DNA from: JAKAGZ01 sp963772675
Lineage (GTDB): Bacteria > Bacteroidota > Ignavibacteria > Ignavibacteriales > Ignavibacteriaceae
DNA: 64,000 nt
Reading direction: 5' to 3'
Assembly: GCA_963772675.1 (NCBI GenBank)
Contig: CAVYYF010000006.1
Location: 124,001 to 188,000, forward strand
Each line of letters opens with the position of its first letter. The first letter of the stretch is position 1. Positions 24,576 through 32,834 of this stretch are shown one piece after another. The translations under genes were made by a program, and so were the position numbers. Below the pieces are notes generated by a model that worked only from the letters and a program-made list of their open reading frames with translations, ran no database searches and had not been told where the DNA came from.

Positions 24576-26828
24576 ATGACAGACGAAAATGTAAAATCAA
24601 AAAGAATTTCAGCGCCGGTTGAAGGCATGACTTGTGCGAGCTGTGTTGCAAGGGTTGAAAAAGCAATTTCTAAAATCGAAGGGATAAAAAATGTAACAGT
24701 TAACTTCGCTTCGGAAAAAGCTTCGTTTGAATATGATCCGGATACAACTGATTTAAAAGATATCAAAAATATTGTTGAAGAAGCTGGTTATAAGATTGAT
24801 ATAAACGAAGAAACCACTACCGAAAAGAAAACAGGGAATCAAGACGTTGAAGATCAGCATTCAGCTTATGAAAGCAAGCTCAAAAAGGATTTTATTTTTT
24901 CGTTAATTATGACAATCCCTATACTCATAATCAGCATGGGTATGTCTTTTGAAACATTCAGGGAAATCATCCCTTTATCAACAGACCAGTTTAATAAAGT
25001 TTTATTACTTCTTACTATTCCTGTAATATTTATCCCAGGCAAAAGGTTTTTCGAAATCTTCTGGAATAATCTAAAGTATTTTTCAGTTGATATGAATTCA
25101 CTTGTTGCAATAGGCACAGGAACCGCTTTTTTATTCAGCACTCTTGTAACATTATTTCCGGAATTGATTTTACAACCAGGGAATGAGCCGCACGTATACT
25201 TTGACACTGCTGTTGTGATCATCACATTAATACTTATGGGGCGCTGGCTGGAGTCAAGAGCAAAATCGAAAGCCAACACAGCAATTAAAAAATTGATGGG
25301 ACTCAAGCCTAAAACAGCACTGATAAAACGCAACGGGAAAGAAGTAGAAATTGAAATCGATAAACTGCAAAAAAAGGATATTGTGATCGTAAAACCCGGC
25401 GGGAAAATTCCGGCAGACGGCATAATAGTTTCAGGAAATTCTGTACTGGATGAATCTATGATTACAGGTGAAAGCAGACCGGTTGAAAAAACCAAAGGCG
25501 ATAATGTAATTGGCGGAACAATAAATAAAACTGGATCATTCGAATTTGAGATAACTGAAACGGGTGATAACTCTGTTCTCGGACAAATAATAAAAATGGT
25601 GGAAGAGGCTCAGGGCTCAAAAGCTCCAATACAAAATTTGGCTGATAAAGTTGCTGCCATTTTCGTTCCTGCGGTAGTAGGAGCGGCAATTTTAACTTTT
25701 ATACTCTGGTTAATCTTTGGAGGTACTAACGCTTTAAATATCGGTTTGATAAATTTTGTTGCAGTGTTAATTATAGCCTGCCCGTGTGCACTTGGATTAG
25801 CTACACCGACCGCTCTGATGGTTGGAACGGGAAAAGGAGCACAGCTTGGTATTCTTATTAAAAATGGCTCAAGCCTTGAACTTGCTCACAAAATCAATAC
25901 CGTAATTTTTGATAAAACCGGGACTATAACCAAAGGCGAACCAACAGTTACCGATATTTTCACAAACGAAATAACCGAAAATGAATTGTTAACATTTGTT
26001 GCGTCAGTTGAAAATAAGTCTGAACACCCCATAGCAGAATCAATAGTAAAATATGCAAAAGAGAAAAACTTAAATTTAACTGAAACAGAATCGTTTAAGA
26101 GTCTAACTGGACAGGGAATTTCTGCAATTATTGATGGAAAATTAATTATTATCGGTAATAAAAAACTGATGGATGATTACTCTACTAAAACAGATAAGTT
26201 CAAAAATGAAATTGAGAAATTATCAAGTGAGGGCAAAACTATTATCTTTATAAATATTGATGGTGAATTAAAAGGACTGCTTGGAATTGAAGATCCGATC
26301 AAAAGCGATTCCAGAGAAGCTATAGAGAAACTTAAAGAAATGGGTATAAAAACAGTTATGATAACCGGCGATAATTTCAGCACTGCCGAGAATATTGCAA
26401 AAAGAATTGGGATCGACTCATTTGAAGCTGAAGTAATGCCGGATGATAAAGCAAATGCCGTAAAAAAATATCAGAGCAACAATGAAGTTGTTGCAATGGT
26501 TGGCGATGGCATAAATGATGCACCTGCACTTGCTCAAAGTGATGTGGGGATAGCAATAGGAAGCGGAACCGAGATTGCAATGGAGACTGGTTCGGTTGTT
26601 TTGATGAGCGGAAACCTTGAAGGAGTGATTGGAGCAGTCAAATTATCTAAAAGGACTATATCTATAATCAAGCAGAATTTATTCTGGGCTTTTATCTATA
26701 ATACTATTGGAATACCGCTAGCAGCACTTGGGTTGCTCAATCCAATGTTCGCAGCGCTTGCAATGTCGATGAGCTCTGTTTCGGTTGTAAGTAACTCTTT
26801 GCGGTTAAAAAACTTCAAAATTAATTAA
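24576..26828 (+). CDS. copA: Cu(I)-exporting P1B-type ATPase
   Basis: A 750-residue heavy-metal P-type ATPase. It has one N-terminal HMA domain with GMTCASC (C20, C23), about eight transmembrane helices, the actuator loop MITGESRPVEK, the ion-binding CPC at 402-404 (ACPCALGLATPTA), the phosphorylation motif DKTGT (446-450), the P1B-specific SEHPIAES and the hinge GDGINDAPALA. CPC plus the CxxC chaperone partner point to Cu(I)/Ag(I) export (P1B-1). The gene ends the copper module; a hairpin follows. Confidence 0.95.
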   Translation: MTDENVKSKRISAPVEGMTCASCVARVEKAISKIEGIKNVTVNFASEKASFEYDPDTTDLKDIKNIVEEAGYKIDINEETTTEKKTGNQDVEDQHSAYESKLKKDFIFSLIMTIPILIISMGMSFETFREIIPLSTDQFNKVLLLLTIPVIFIPGKRFFEIFWNNLKYFSVDMNSLVAIGTGTAFLFSTLVTLFPELILQPGNEPHVYFDTAVVIITLILMGRWLESRAKSKANTAIKKLMGLKPKTALIKRNGKEVEIEIDKLQKKDIVIVKPGGKIPADGIIVSGNSVLDESMITGESRPVEKTKGDNVIGGTINKTGSFEFEITETGDNSVLGQIIKMVEEAQGSKAPIQNLADKVAAIFVPAVVGAAILTFILWLIFGGTNALNIGLINFVAVLIIACPCALGLATPTALMVGTGKGAQLGILIKNGSSLELAHKINTVIFDKTGTITKGEPTVTDIFTNEITENELLTFVASVENKSEHPIAESIVKYAKEKNLNLTETESFKSLTGQGISAIIDGKLIIIGNKKLMDDYSTKTDKFKNEIEKLSSEGKTIIFINIDGELKGLLGIEDPIKSDSREAIEKLKEMGIKTVMITGDNFSTAENIAKRIGIDSFEAEVMPDDKANAVKKYQSNNEVVAMVGDGINDAPALAQSDVGIAIGSGTEIAMETGSVVLMSGNLEGVIGAVKLSKRTISIIKQNLFWAFIYNTIGIPLAALGLLNPMFAALAMSMSSVSVVSNSLRLKNFKIN

Positions 26829-26842
26829 ATAGACTTTTATCG

Positions 26843-26867
26843 TAGCACAGGATACCATCCTGCGCTA
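26843..26867. terminator. Hairpin between convergent copA and PH-like gene
   Basis: An 11-bp stem with one A-C mismatch and an ACC loop (TAGCACAGGAT/ATCCTGCGCTA) lies in the 48-base gap between convergent genes. There is no strong T-tract on either side, so it is a possible bidirectional terminator. Confidence 0.45.
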
Positions 26868-26876
26868 TACAATAAA

Positions 26877-27299
26877 TTAGAAGCCAACCAGGTTTATATT
26901 TTCATTTTCTTTTTTCAGATCTTCGGCAAAATCTATAAATTCCTTAAAACCATTCTGACCCGTTATTTTTTGATCTGCGGTCCTAATTATAAATTCATTC
27001 TTATTGTTTAGTTCAATCTCTTTAATATCACCAGGAATAATTTCTATTTCTTTCTTAAATAGATCTTTAAAAATAATTTTACCGTTTTTAGTTTTTATCT
27101 CTATAGGCTTGTAACGATATTTATAAAAATGAATGACTGCCCTAACAGAAAAGTATAATATTAAAAGTGGAAGAAGCCATTGTGTTTTAATATCTGTCAA
27201 AGAAATTAAAACAAGCGTTATTCCAATAACGAAAAGTATTGACGCATAAACCGGACTGAATTTATTTACATGATTTAACTTCAGATCATAGTCTTTCAT
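26877..27299 (-). CDS. Two-helix membrane protein with PH-like tail
   Basis: A 140-residue protein with two hydrophobic helices (about 16-34 and 40-58) and a C-terminal beta-rich segment (IEIKTKNGKIIFKDLFKKEIEIIPGDIKEIEL, then EFIIRTADQKITGQNG), which looks like a bacterial PH domain. It shares architecture, not close sequence, with the protein at 9204-9683. It has no enzymatic motif. It lies upstream of copA's end in convergent orientation and downstream of the IMPDH-like gene. Confidence 0.6.
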   Translation of the reverse strand: MKDYDLKLNHVNKFSPVYASILFVIGITLVLISLTDIKTQWLLPLLILYFSVRAVIHFYKYRYKPIEIKTKNGKIIFKDLFKKEIEIIPGDIKEIELNNKNEFIIRTADQKITGQNGFKEFIDFAEDLKKENENINLVGF

Positions 27300-27324
27300 T
27301 TGAAATCATACAAAATATTCTAAT

Positions 27325-28341
27325 TTACATTTTGGGTAATCTTTCAAGATATGAGCTGTTGCTGAGAACGGCAAAAGTATCAATTTTTCTTAATTCATCC
27401 AGAGCAAAACAATTCATATAACTCATAGAACTTCTCAGCCCATCTGAAATACTATCAATCACATTTTTAACAACGCCTTTATATGCCACCATCGTTTCTT
27501 CACCCTCAATAAATTCATTTCGCATTTTCACTCCGAAAGAAGCCGAGCCGCGGTATTTCTTCCATAGTTGTCCATTATATTTGATTATCTCACCGGGAGT
27601 TTCTCTTGTACCCGAAAGCATTCTTCCCAGCATAACAGCATCAGCGCCAAGCGCAATTGCTTTTGCAACATCTCCCGGACTTTTAATTCCACCATCTGCA
27701 ATAATTTTAATATTCAGTTTATTTTCTTTTCTTGAAAACAAAACATTTAGTAAAGACGAAACCTGTCCAATTCCAATTCCTGTCTGAATTGAAGTTGTAC
27801 ATACGCTCCCACTGCCTATTCCTACTCTTACCGCATCTGCGCCGGCACTTTCAAGTTGTGCCAGGCTCTTTCCATGTGCAATATTCCCTACAATTAATTT
27901 TGCATCAAACTTCTTTTTTATTTCCTCAGTTTTATTCAGTACTTCATTGTTATTTGCATTGGCGGTATCAATACAAATAATATATCCTGCCTCAACTAAT
28001 TTTTCAATTTCATTAAGCGGTGAAGTAAGAGCTATCGAAACGCCTCTTATTTTTTTGCCGTTATTATTATCCGCCAAAATTTCCTTTAATGAGCTGTCAA
28101 ATCTGTTCAATATACCAAGACAACCAAGGTCAGTAAGCGATTTTGCCATTTCGATTCCTGTTACAGTATCCATAGGACTTGAAACAACAGGCACCGTTAA
28201 ATTTAGTCCAAGAAAATTACATGCTGTACTTGCTTCTGTTCTTGACTTAATTCTTGAAATTTCTGTAGGAATTAAACTTATATCGTCGTAAGTCAATGAT
28301 TGATTAAAATCATTAAGAGCTTCTTTGGTGTAAACCTTCAT
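27325..28341 (-). CDS. IMP dehydrogenase/GMP reductase family protein without CBS domains
   Basis: A 338-residue TIM barrel of the IMPDH/GMPR family. The catalytic cysteine is C181 in GSGSVCTTSIQTGIGIGQ, ADGGIKSPGDVAKAIALGADAVMLG is the phosphate-binding part, and KKYRGSASFGVKM is the flap region. The two CBS domains found in most IMPDH enzymes are absent, so the protein has GMP-reductase size. The choice between IMP oxidation and GMP reduction cannot be settled by eye; the S after CTT and the flap differ from textbook members of both. It is not next to other purine genes. Confidence 0.82.
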   Translation of the reverse strand: MKVYTKEALNDFNQSLTYDDISLIPTEISRIKSRTEASTACNFLGLNLTVPVVSSPMDTVTGIEMAKSLTDLGCLGILNRFDSSLKEILADNNNGKKIRGVSIALTSPLNEIEKLVEAGYIICIDTANANNNEVLNKTEEIKKKFDAKLIVGNIAHGKSLAQLESAGADAVRVGIGSGSVCTTSIQTGIGIGQVSSLLNVLFSRKENKLNIKIIADGGIKSPGDVAKAIALGADAVMLGRMLSGTRETPGEIIKYNGQLWKKYRGSASFGVKMRNEFIEGEETMVAYKGVVKNVIDSISDGLRSSMSYMNCFALDELRKIDTFAVLSNSSYLERLPKM

Positions 28342-28407
28342 TCAGGGATTTTTCCTTTACTATTTTTTTAGAAAAGATATTTGTGATTCGTGAAATAATC
28401 ATGTCAA

Positions 28408-30276
28408 TTAACTAAGAGTTGACTCAACCTCATCTATTAACTGATCCATTTTTTTCGTGACTGCAACAACAGGTTCCGGAGTGTTCATATCTACTCCCGC
28501 ACCTTTCAATATATTTATTGAATAATAACTGCTGCCTGCTTTTAGAAAATTTAAATATTTATTAACTGCGGGATTACCTTCTGCTAAAACCTTTTCAGAT
28601 AAAGTTTCAGAAGCAGCAAATCCTGTAGCATATTGATAAACATAAAAATTATAATAAAAATGCGGTATCCTTGCCCAGGTATAGCTTTCTTCTTTATCTA
28701 ACACCATTTCCGGACCCCAATATTTTTGATACATATCACTGTACATATTGCAAAGATCTTCATGAGTTAATGCCTGGCCTTTTTCTGAAGCAGCATATGC
28801 CTTCATTTCAAATTCTGCAAACATAACCTGGCGATAAAACGTTGCGGTAATATTATTCAGATATTTTTCAAGGAAGTATAATTTTTCTTCGTTTGAATTT
28901 ACATTCTTTATTAAATAGTCGAGTAATAATGCTTCATTAAAAGTAGAGGCTACTTCAGCAAGAAAAATTGTATAATTTGCATAAGGATAAGGTTGAGACA
29001 TACCAGTATAAAAAGAATGCATATTGTGTCCCATTTCGTGTGCAAGAGTAAAAACATCGTTTAGAAGATCAGCCCAATTCAAAAGGACATAAGGATGTAC
29101 TCCAAAGGTAGTTCCCGAAGAATATGCTCCGCTTCGCTTTGCCCTGGTTTCATAAACATCTATCCATCTATTATCAAAGGCTGTTTGGAGAGAGTTAAGA
29201 TATTCTTCCCCCATAGGTTTCAAAGCATTACTAATTATTCCTTTTGCTTCTTCATAAGAATATTTCTTTTCCTTCATTGTGAAAAGGGTTACATAAGTGT
29301 CGTAAGGATGAAGCTCTTTAAGTTTTAACAATCTTTTCTTAAGAGCAGACCACCTGTGAAGAGGTTTTAAATTTTTGTTCGTGTTCTCTACTAAATTATC
29401 ATATACAGAAACATGAATGTTGTTCCTGTCCAGAGCTGCTTCCCTTGCAGAATTATAATTCCTGGCTTTTGCATTAAAAATATTACTCTTGAGATTACCG
29501 TTAAATAAAGAAGTAAAAGTATTAACGAAATCGCTAAAAGATTTATAATAATTTTTATATGCCCTTTCTCTGAATTTTCTGTCTTTTGAATACATTGCTG
29601 CATAATAACGAGCATGAGATATTTCCGTCGGTTTCCCTTCATCATCTTCAACTACAGGAAATTTCAAGTCTACATTGGTAAACATTGAAAATGTATTATA
29701 GGCAACCTGGGTAGTTTCTGATGATAGTGCCAGAATTTTTTCCTGTTCAGACGATAGGGTATGCGGCTTTGTCCTTATCAGGTTATCGATATAATGCCGG
29801 TAGACATTAAGTTCATTATTTGAATTTAAGAATTGTGAAATCTTTTGTTCGGGTATAGTAAGAATTTCAGGATGAATAAATGAATTGGCCGTTGATATTT
29901 GAGCGTAAAGGTTTTTAATCTTATCATTCATTGCCTGATACTTTGTCACTTTCATATCACTATCTTTAGCAAGCATTGAATAAAGATATAACCTTTCAAG
30001 CTTAATACCCATCTCGTCATCAAACTTCAGGCATTGAAGCAACACATCAGCAGATTCGCATAATTTACCAACAAAATTTTTATAGTTATCAATATTCGTT
30101 TTTACCCACTCGAAGTCCTTATTCCAGTTTTCTTCGTTAGGATAAATATCACTTAAATTCCACTTATATTTTTCGTCTATCTCAGATCTTAATGGCAACG
30201 ACGTTGTTTCATTTGTTGACCCTGTTTTAACAACTGACAGAAAAATTGGCCTTTCAAATTTTTTTTTAGTTCTCAT
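28408..30276 (-). CDS. pepF: Oligoendopeptidase F family metalloprotease
   Basis: M3 family zinc peptidase that cleaves short peptides in the cytoplasm. The 622-residue protein has the zinc motif HEMGH at 413-417 (TLAHEMGHNMHSFY) and a downstream E in ANYTIFLAEVASTFNEALL supplying the third ligand. The middle region and the ending (LKAGSSYYSINILKGAGVDM) match PepF. The N-terminal 30 residues before EIDEKYKWNLSDIY are extra. No signal peptide is convincing. It stands alone. Confidence 0.95.
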   Translation of the reverse strand: MRTKKKFERPIFLSVVKTGSTNETTSLPLRSEIDEKYKWNLSDIYPNEENWNKDFEWVKTNIDNYKNFVGKLCESADVLLQCLKFDDEMGIKLERLYLYSMLAKDSDMKVTKYQAMNDKIKNLYAQISTANSFIHPEILTIPEQKISQFLNSNNELNVYRHYIDNLIRTKPHTLSSEQEKILALSSETTQVAYNTFSMFTNVDLKFPVVEDDEGKPTEISHARYYAAMYSKDRKFRERAYKNYYKSFSDFVNTFTSLFNGNLKSNIFNAKARNYNSAREAALDRNNIHVSVYDNLVENTNKNLKPLHRWSALKKRLLKLKELHPYDTYVTLFTMKEKKYSYEEAKGIISNALKPMGEEYLNSLQTAFDNRWIDVYETRAKRSGAYSSGTTFGVHPYVLLNWADLLNDVFTLAHEMGHNMHSFYTGMSQPYPYANYTIFLAEVASTFNEALLLDYLIKNVNSNEEKLYFLEKYLNNITATFYRQVMFAEFEMKAYAASEKGQALTHEDLCNMYSDMYQKYWGPEMVLDKEESYTWARIPHFYYNFYVYQYATGFAASETLSEKVLAEGNPAVNKYLNFLKAGSSYYSINILKGAGVDMNTPEPVVAVTKKMDQLIDEVESTLS

Positions 30277-30388
30277 ATATTTTACTTCCCCTGATATTTT
30301 TATGTGGGAAATTACCTTAAGCCGACTTTGAAATTACAAAATATTTTTCAGAGTTTAAATTAACTATGAAAAAATAGCGCTTAATTAT

Positions 30389-31474
30389 TTAAAGCCATTT
30401 CTTTCTTTTAAAGAAAATTAGCATACCTATAACAACACAAATCATAACTAAAATGACAAACGGGTAACCATATTTCCAACTTAATTCCGGCATATTCCAA
30501 GGACTGTTTTCGGCGTGGAAATTCATTCCGTAAATACCGACAATAAAAGTTAAAGGAATAAAGATCGTAGAAATAATAGTGAGAATTTTCACAATCTCAT
30601 TCATTTTTTGACCGGACTGTGAGATGTAGACCTCCTGCAAACCATTGATTACTTCCCTATAGTTTTCAACATTATCAGCAATCTGCTTGATATGATCATG
30701 AAGATCCCGAAGATATATATAAGTTGATTTTGCAATGAAACTGTATTGTTCCCGTTCCAAAGTGTATATAATATCTCTTAACGGGGAAACCGCGCGCTTC
30801 AACCTTATTGTTTCCTTTTTGATTGAATGAATTTTCTGGAGTGTCCCTTCTTCCGGACTCACTAGCAATGAATCTTCAATTTTTTCAATGTGTTCATCAA
30901 TTTTTTCAAGCACTGTAAAATAATTGTCAACCATAGTGTCTATTAATCTATATGCCAAATAATCAGCACCTGACTTCCTAATTCTTCCATTATTACTTCT
31001 GATCTTTTCTCTAATCAGGTCAAAAACATCGCCTTCCCTTTCCTGGAATGTGATTAAAAATTTTTTACCAAGTACAAAACTCACCTGTTCTATATTCAAT
31101 TCATTTAATTCATTATTATAACTTATCATTTTTGTAACTATGAAAACGTAATCATCATATTCATCAGACTTGGGACCGTGATTTACATTTAGGATATCCT
31201 CAAGAACAAGCGGGTGAATTCCAAATATTTTTCCCGTTTCATCAATCACTTGAGTATTATGTATTCCGCAAATATTTATCCACGTAACATTTTTACTTGA
31301 TTTATATTTTTTAAGTTTGCTTAATTCCTGCTCAGAAATATTTATTTCATGTACCCTGCTTGCATTAAAATCGAATGCACTAATTTTTATTTCTTCAACC
31401 TTTTTCTCACCTGTAAATACTAGCGAACCCGGTGACATGCCTTTTTTGTTTCTTTTCATTTTCTTAAAAAGCAA
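30389..31474 (-). CDS. corA: CorA-family magnesium/cobalt transporter
   Basis: A 361-residue pentameric channel-type transporter. A large cytoplasmic domain is followed by two C-terminal transmembrane helices; the selectivity motif YGMNF is followed by the loop HAENSPWNMPELSWKYGYPF and the last helix, and the chain ends in basic FFKRKKWL. This is the thermophile/CorA-Thermotoga type rather than the E. coli type by length. It stands between monocistronic genes. Confidence 0.94.
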   Translation of the reverse strand: MLFKKMKRNKKGMSPGSLVFTGEKKVEEIKISAFDFNASRVHEINISEQELSKLKKYKSSKNVTWINICGIHNTQVIDETGKIFGIHPLVLEDILNVNHGPKSDEYDDYVFIVTKMISYNNELNELNIEQVSFVLGKKFLITFQEREGDVFDLIREKIRSNNGRIRKSGADYLAYRLIDTMVDNYFTVLEKIDEHIEKIEDSLLVSPEEGTLQKIHSIKKETIRLKRAVSPLRDIIYTLEREQYSFIAKSTYIYLRDLHDHIKQIADNVENYREVINGLQEVYISQSGQKMNEIVKILTIISTIFIPLTFIVGIYGMNFHAENSPWNMPELSWKYGYPFVILVMICVVIGMLIFFKRKKWL

Positions 31475-31608
31475 ATTTTATCTCCTCTTGATTTCATACA
31501 TAAAGTAAAAGATCGATAAAAAATATGAAAGTTTAAATGGATTAATTCTAAATTTTAGCAAAAACTTTAATCAGGGTGAATTTATCCCTATTCTATACTT
31601 AATATTAA

Positions 31609-32151
31609 CTATTTGTTAAGCAAGCTATCAATAGAAGATTTAAAAAAATCATAGTCTCTTTTGCCCACAATTGAAACCTGCCTTTTGCCGTCTTTGTCAA
31701 AAATAAAGGTTACCGGTACAGCGCCTGACCAATTTTTATCCAGCAAATCTAAAAGTGCATCTACATTGTCCTTGCTCGCCATATAAACATCCAGAATTGA
31801 TTTGTTTTTCTGAAGGAAAGGAACAACAAGTGAGTCTTTTTCAGCAAGCAGGTTGACATTTAGACTCACAAAGTCAACTGGCTTGTCCTTAAAGTTGTCA
31901 TTCAGTTTGATAAGTTCAGGAAATTCTTCTACACAAGGAATGCACCAGGTTGCCCACACGTTAACAAATAAAACTCTACCGTTTCTATTACTAATTAGGC
32001 TGGAAAGCTGGTCTTTATCAATTACCCAAATATTATCATAACCTGATTTACTATCCGCTGTAGCATCATTTCTTTTGCCGGCAAAAATCAAAACTATTGC
32101 TAATACTAAAAGCATTCCACCAGCAATCAGAAAATATTTATTAATTTTCAC
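31609..32151 (-). CDS. TlpA/ResA-like membrane-anchored thioredoxin
   Basis: A 180-residue protein with an N-terminal transmembrane anchor (about 7-24) and an extracytoplasmic thioredoxin fold carrying WATWCIPC (C70, C73). Such proteins reduce disulfides in the envelope, for example in cytochrome c maturation. No cytochrome genes are adjacent. It overlaps the preceding gene (32148-32756) by four bases (ATGA), so the two thioredoxin-fold proteins are translated together. Confidence 0.88.
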   Translation of the reverse strand: MKINKYFLIAGGMLLVLAIVLIFAGKRNDATADSKSGYDNIWVIDKDQLSSLISNRNGRVLFVNVWATWCIPCVEEFPELIKLNDNFKDKPVDFVSLNVNLLAEKDSLVVPFLQKNKSILDVYMASKDNVDALLDLLDKNWSGAVPVTFIFDKDGKRQVSIVGKRDYDFFKSSIDSLLNK

Positions 32152-32756
32152 GAATCAACTCTTTTAATTGTACAGCCCATAGCTCTTGTCTTTTGAACAG
32201 CTACTTTTTTACCTGATAATATTTCGTTCAGTGCGTTTTTTAGATCATTATTTTTTGCTTGTCCTGCCCCTCTTGCATCATCAATTCTGCCGTGGTACAA
32301 AATTTCAAAATCAGAATCCAAGACATAAATTTCAGGTGTTACCTGTGCATCCAGTCTGTTGGCAATAACATTATTCCAGTCTTTTAAAATCGTAAACTTG
32401 AAATTATGATCTTCGGCGTGCTCTTTTATGTTATCGATATCCTCTGCCTTATTAGAATTAATTCCTATGAATTCAATATCCTTTGAATGATAATTATCGT
32501 AAAGATCTTTCATCTTTTCGTTGTAAGAATTTGAAACCGGACATTTAGTTGAAATAAACATCAGAACGATTACCTTAGAATTTTTATAATCAGTTAGTGA
32601 ATGGGACTTACCGTTGTAATCCTTTAAAGTAAAATTTTCGACTTTAGTTATTTCTTTATCAGAAGAACTCTTTTGTGGGGCGGAACCAAAGACAAGAAAA
32701 CTCAACAGGCAAACAATAGCCATGCTAAAGACTGAAAAAATTAACTTTTTCATCAC
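32148..32756 (-). CDS. Secreted AhpC/TSA-like redoxin
   Basis: A 202-residue protein with a signal peptide or anchor (residues 3-24) and a peroxiredoxin-like thioredoxin fold. The motif STKCPVSNSY has the peroxidatic-position cysteine C72, as in the PRX-like-1 group; a resolving cysteine partner is not obvious, apart from C196 (MGCTIKR) near the end. It probably works with the TlpA-like partner in the envelope. Whether it is a peroxidase or a thiol oxidoreductase is unclear. Confidence 0.8.
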   Translation of the reverse strand: MMKKLIFSVFSMAIVCLLSFLVFGSAPQKSSSDKEITKVENFTLKDYNGKSHSLTDYKNSKVIVLMFISTKCPVSNSYNEKMKDLYDNYHSKDIEFIGINSNKAEDIDNIKEHAEDHNFKFTILKDWNNVIANRLDAQVTPEIYVLDSDFEILYHGRIDDARGAGQAKNNDLKNALNEILSGKKVAVQKTRAMGCTIKRVDS

Positions 32757-32834
32757 TCCTCCGGTTTAAAAAATAATTCGAAATATTAGGATCATTAATC
32801 GGCTAAAAGGTTTGAAAAATTAAAATCTTTTTCA

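Noticed and set aside
24866..25495. 209-codon open frame opposite copA
   Set aside because: It is a shadow frame on the antisense strand of the ATPase; it resembles no family and lacks a plausible start.
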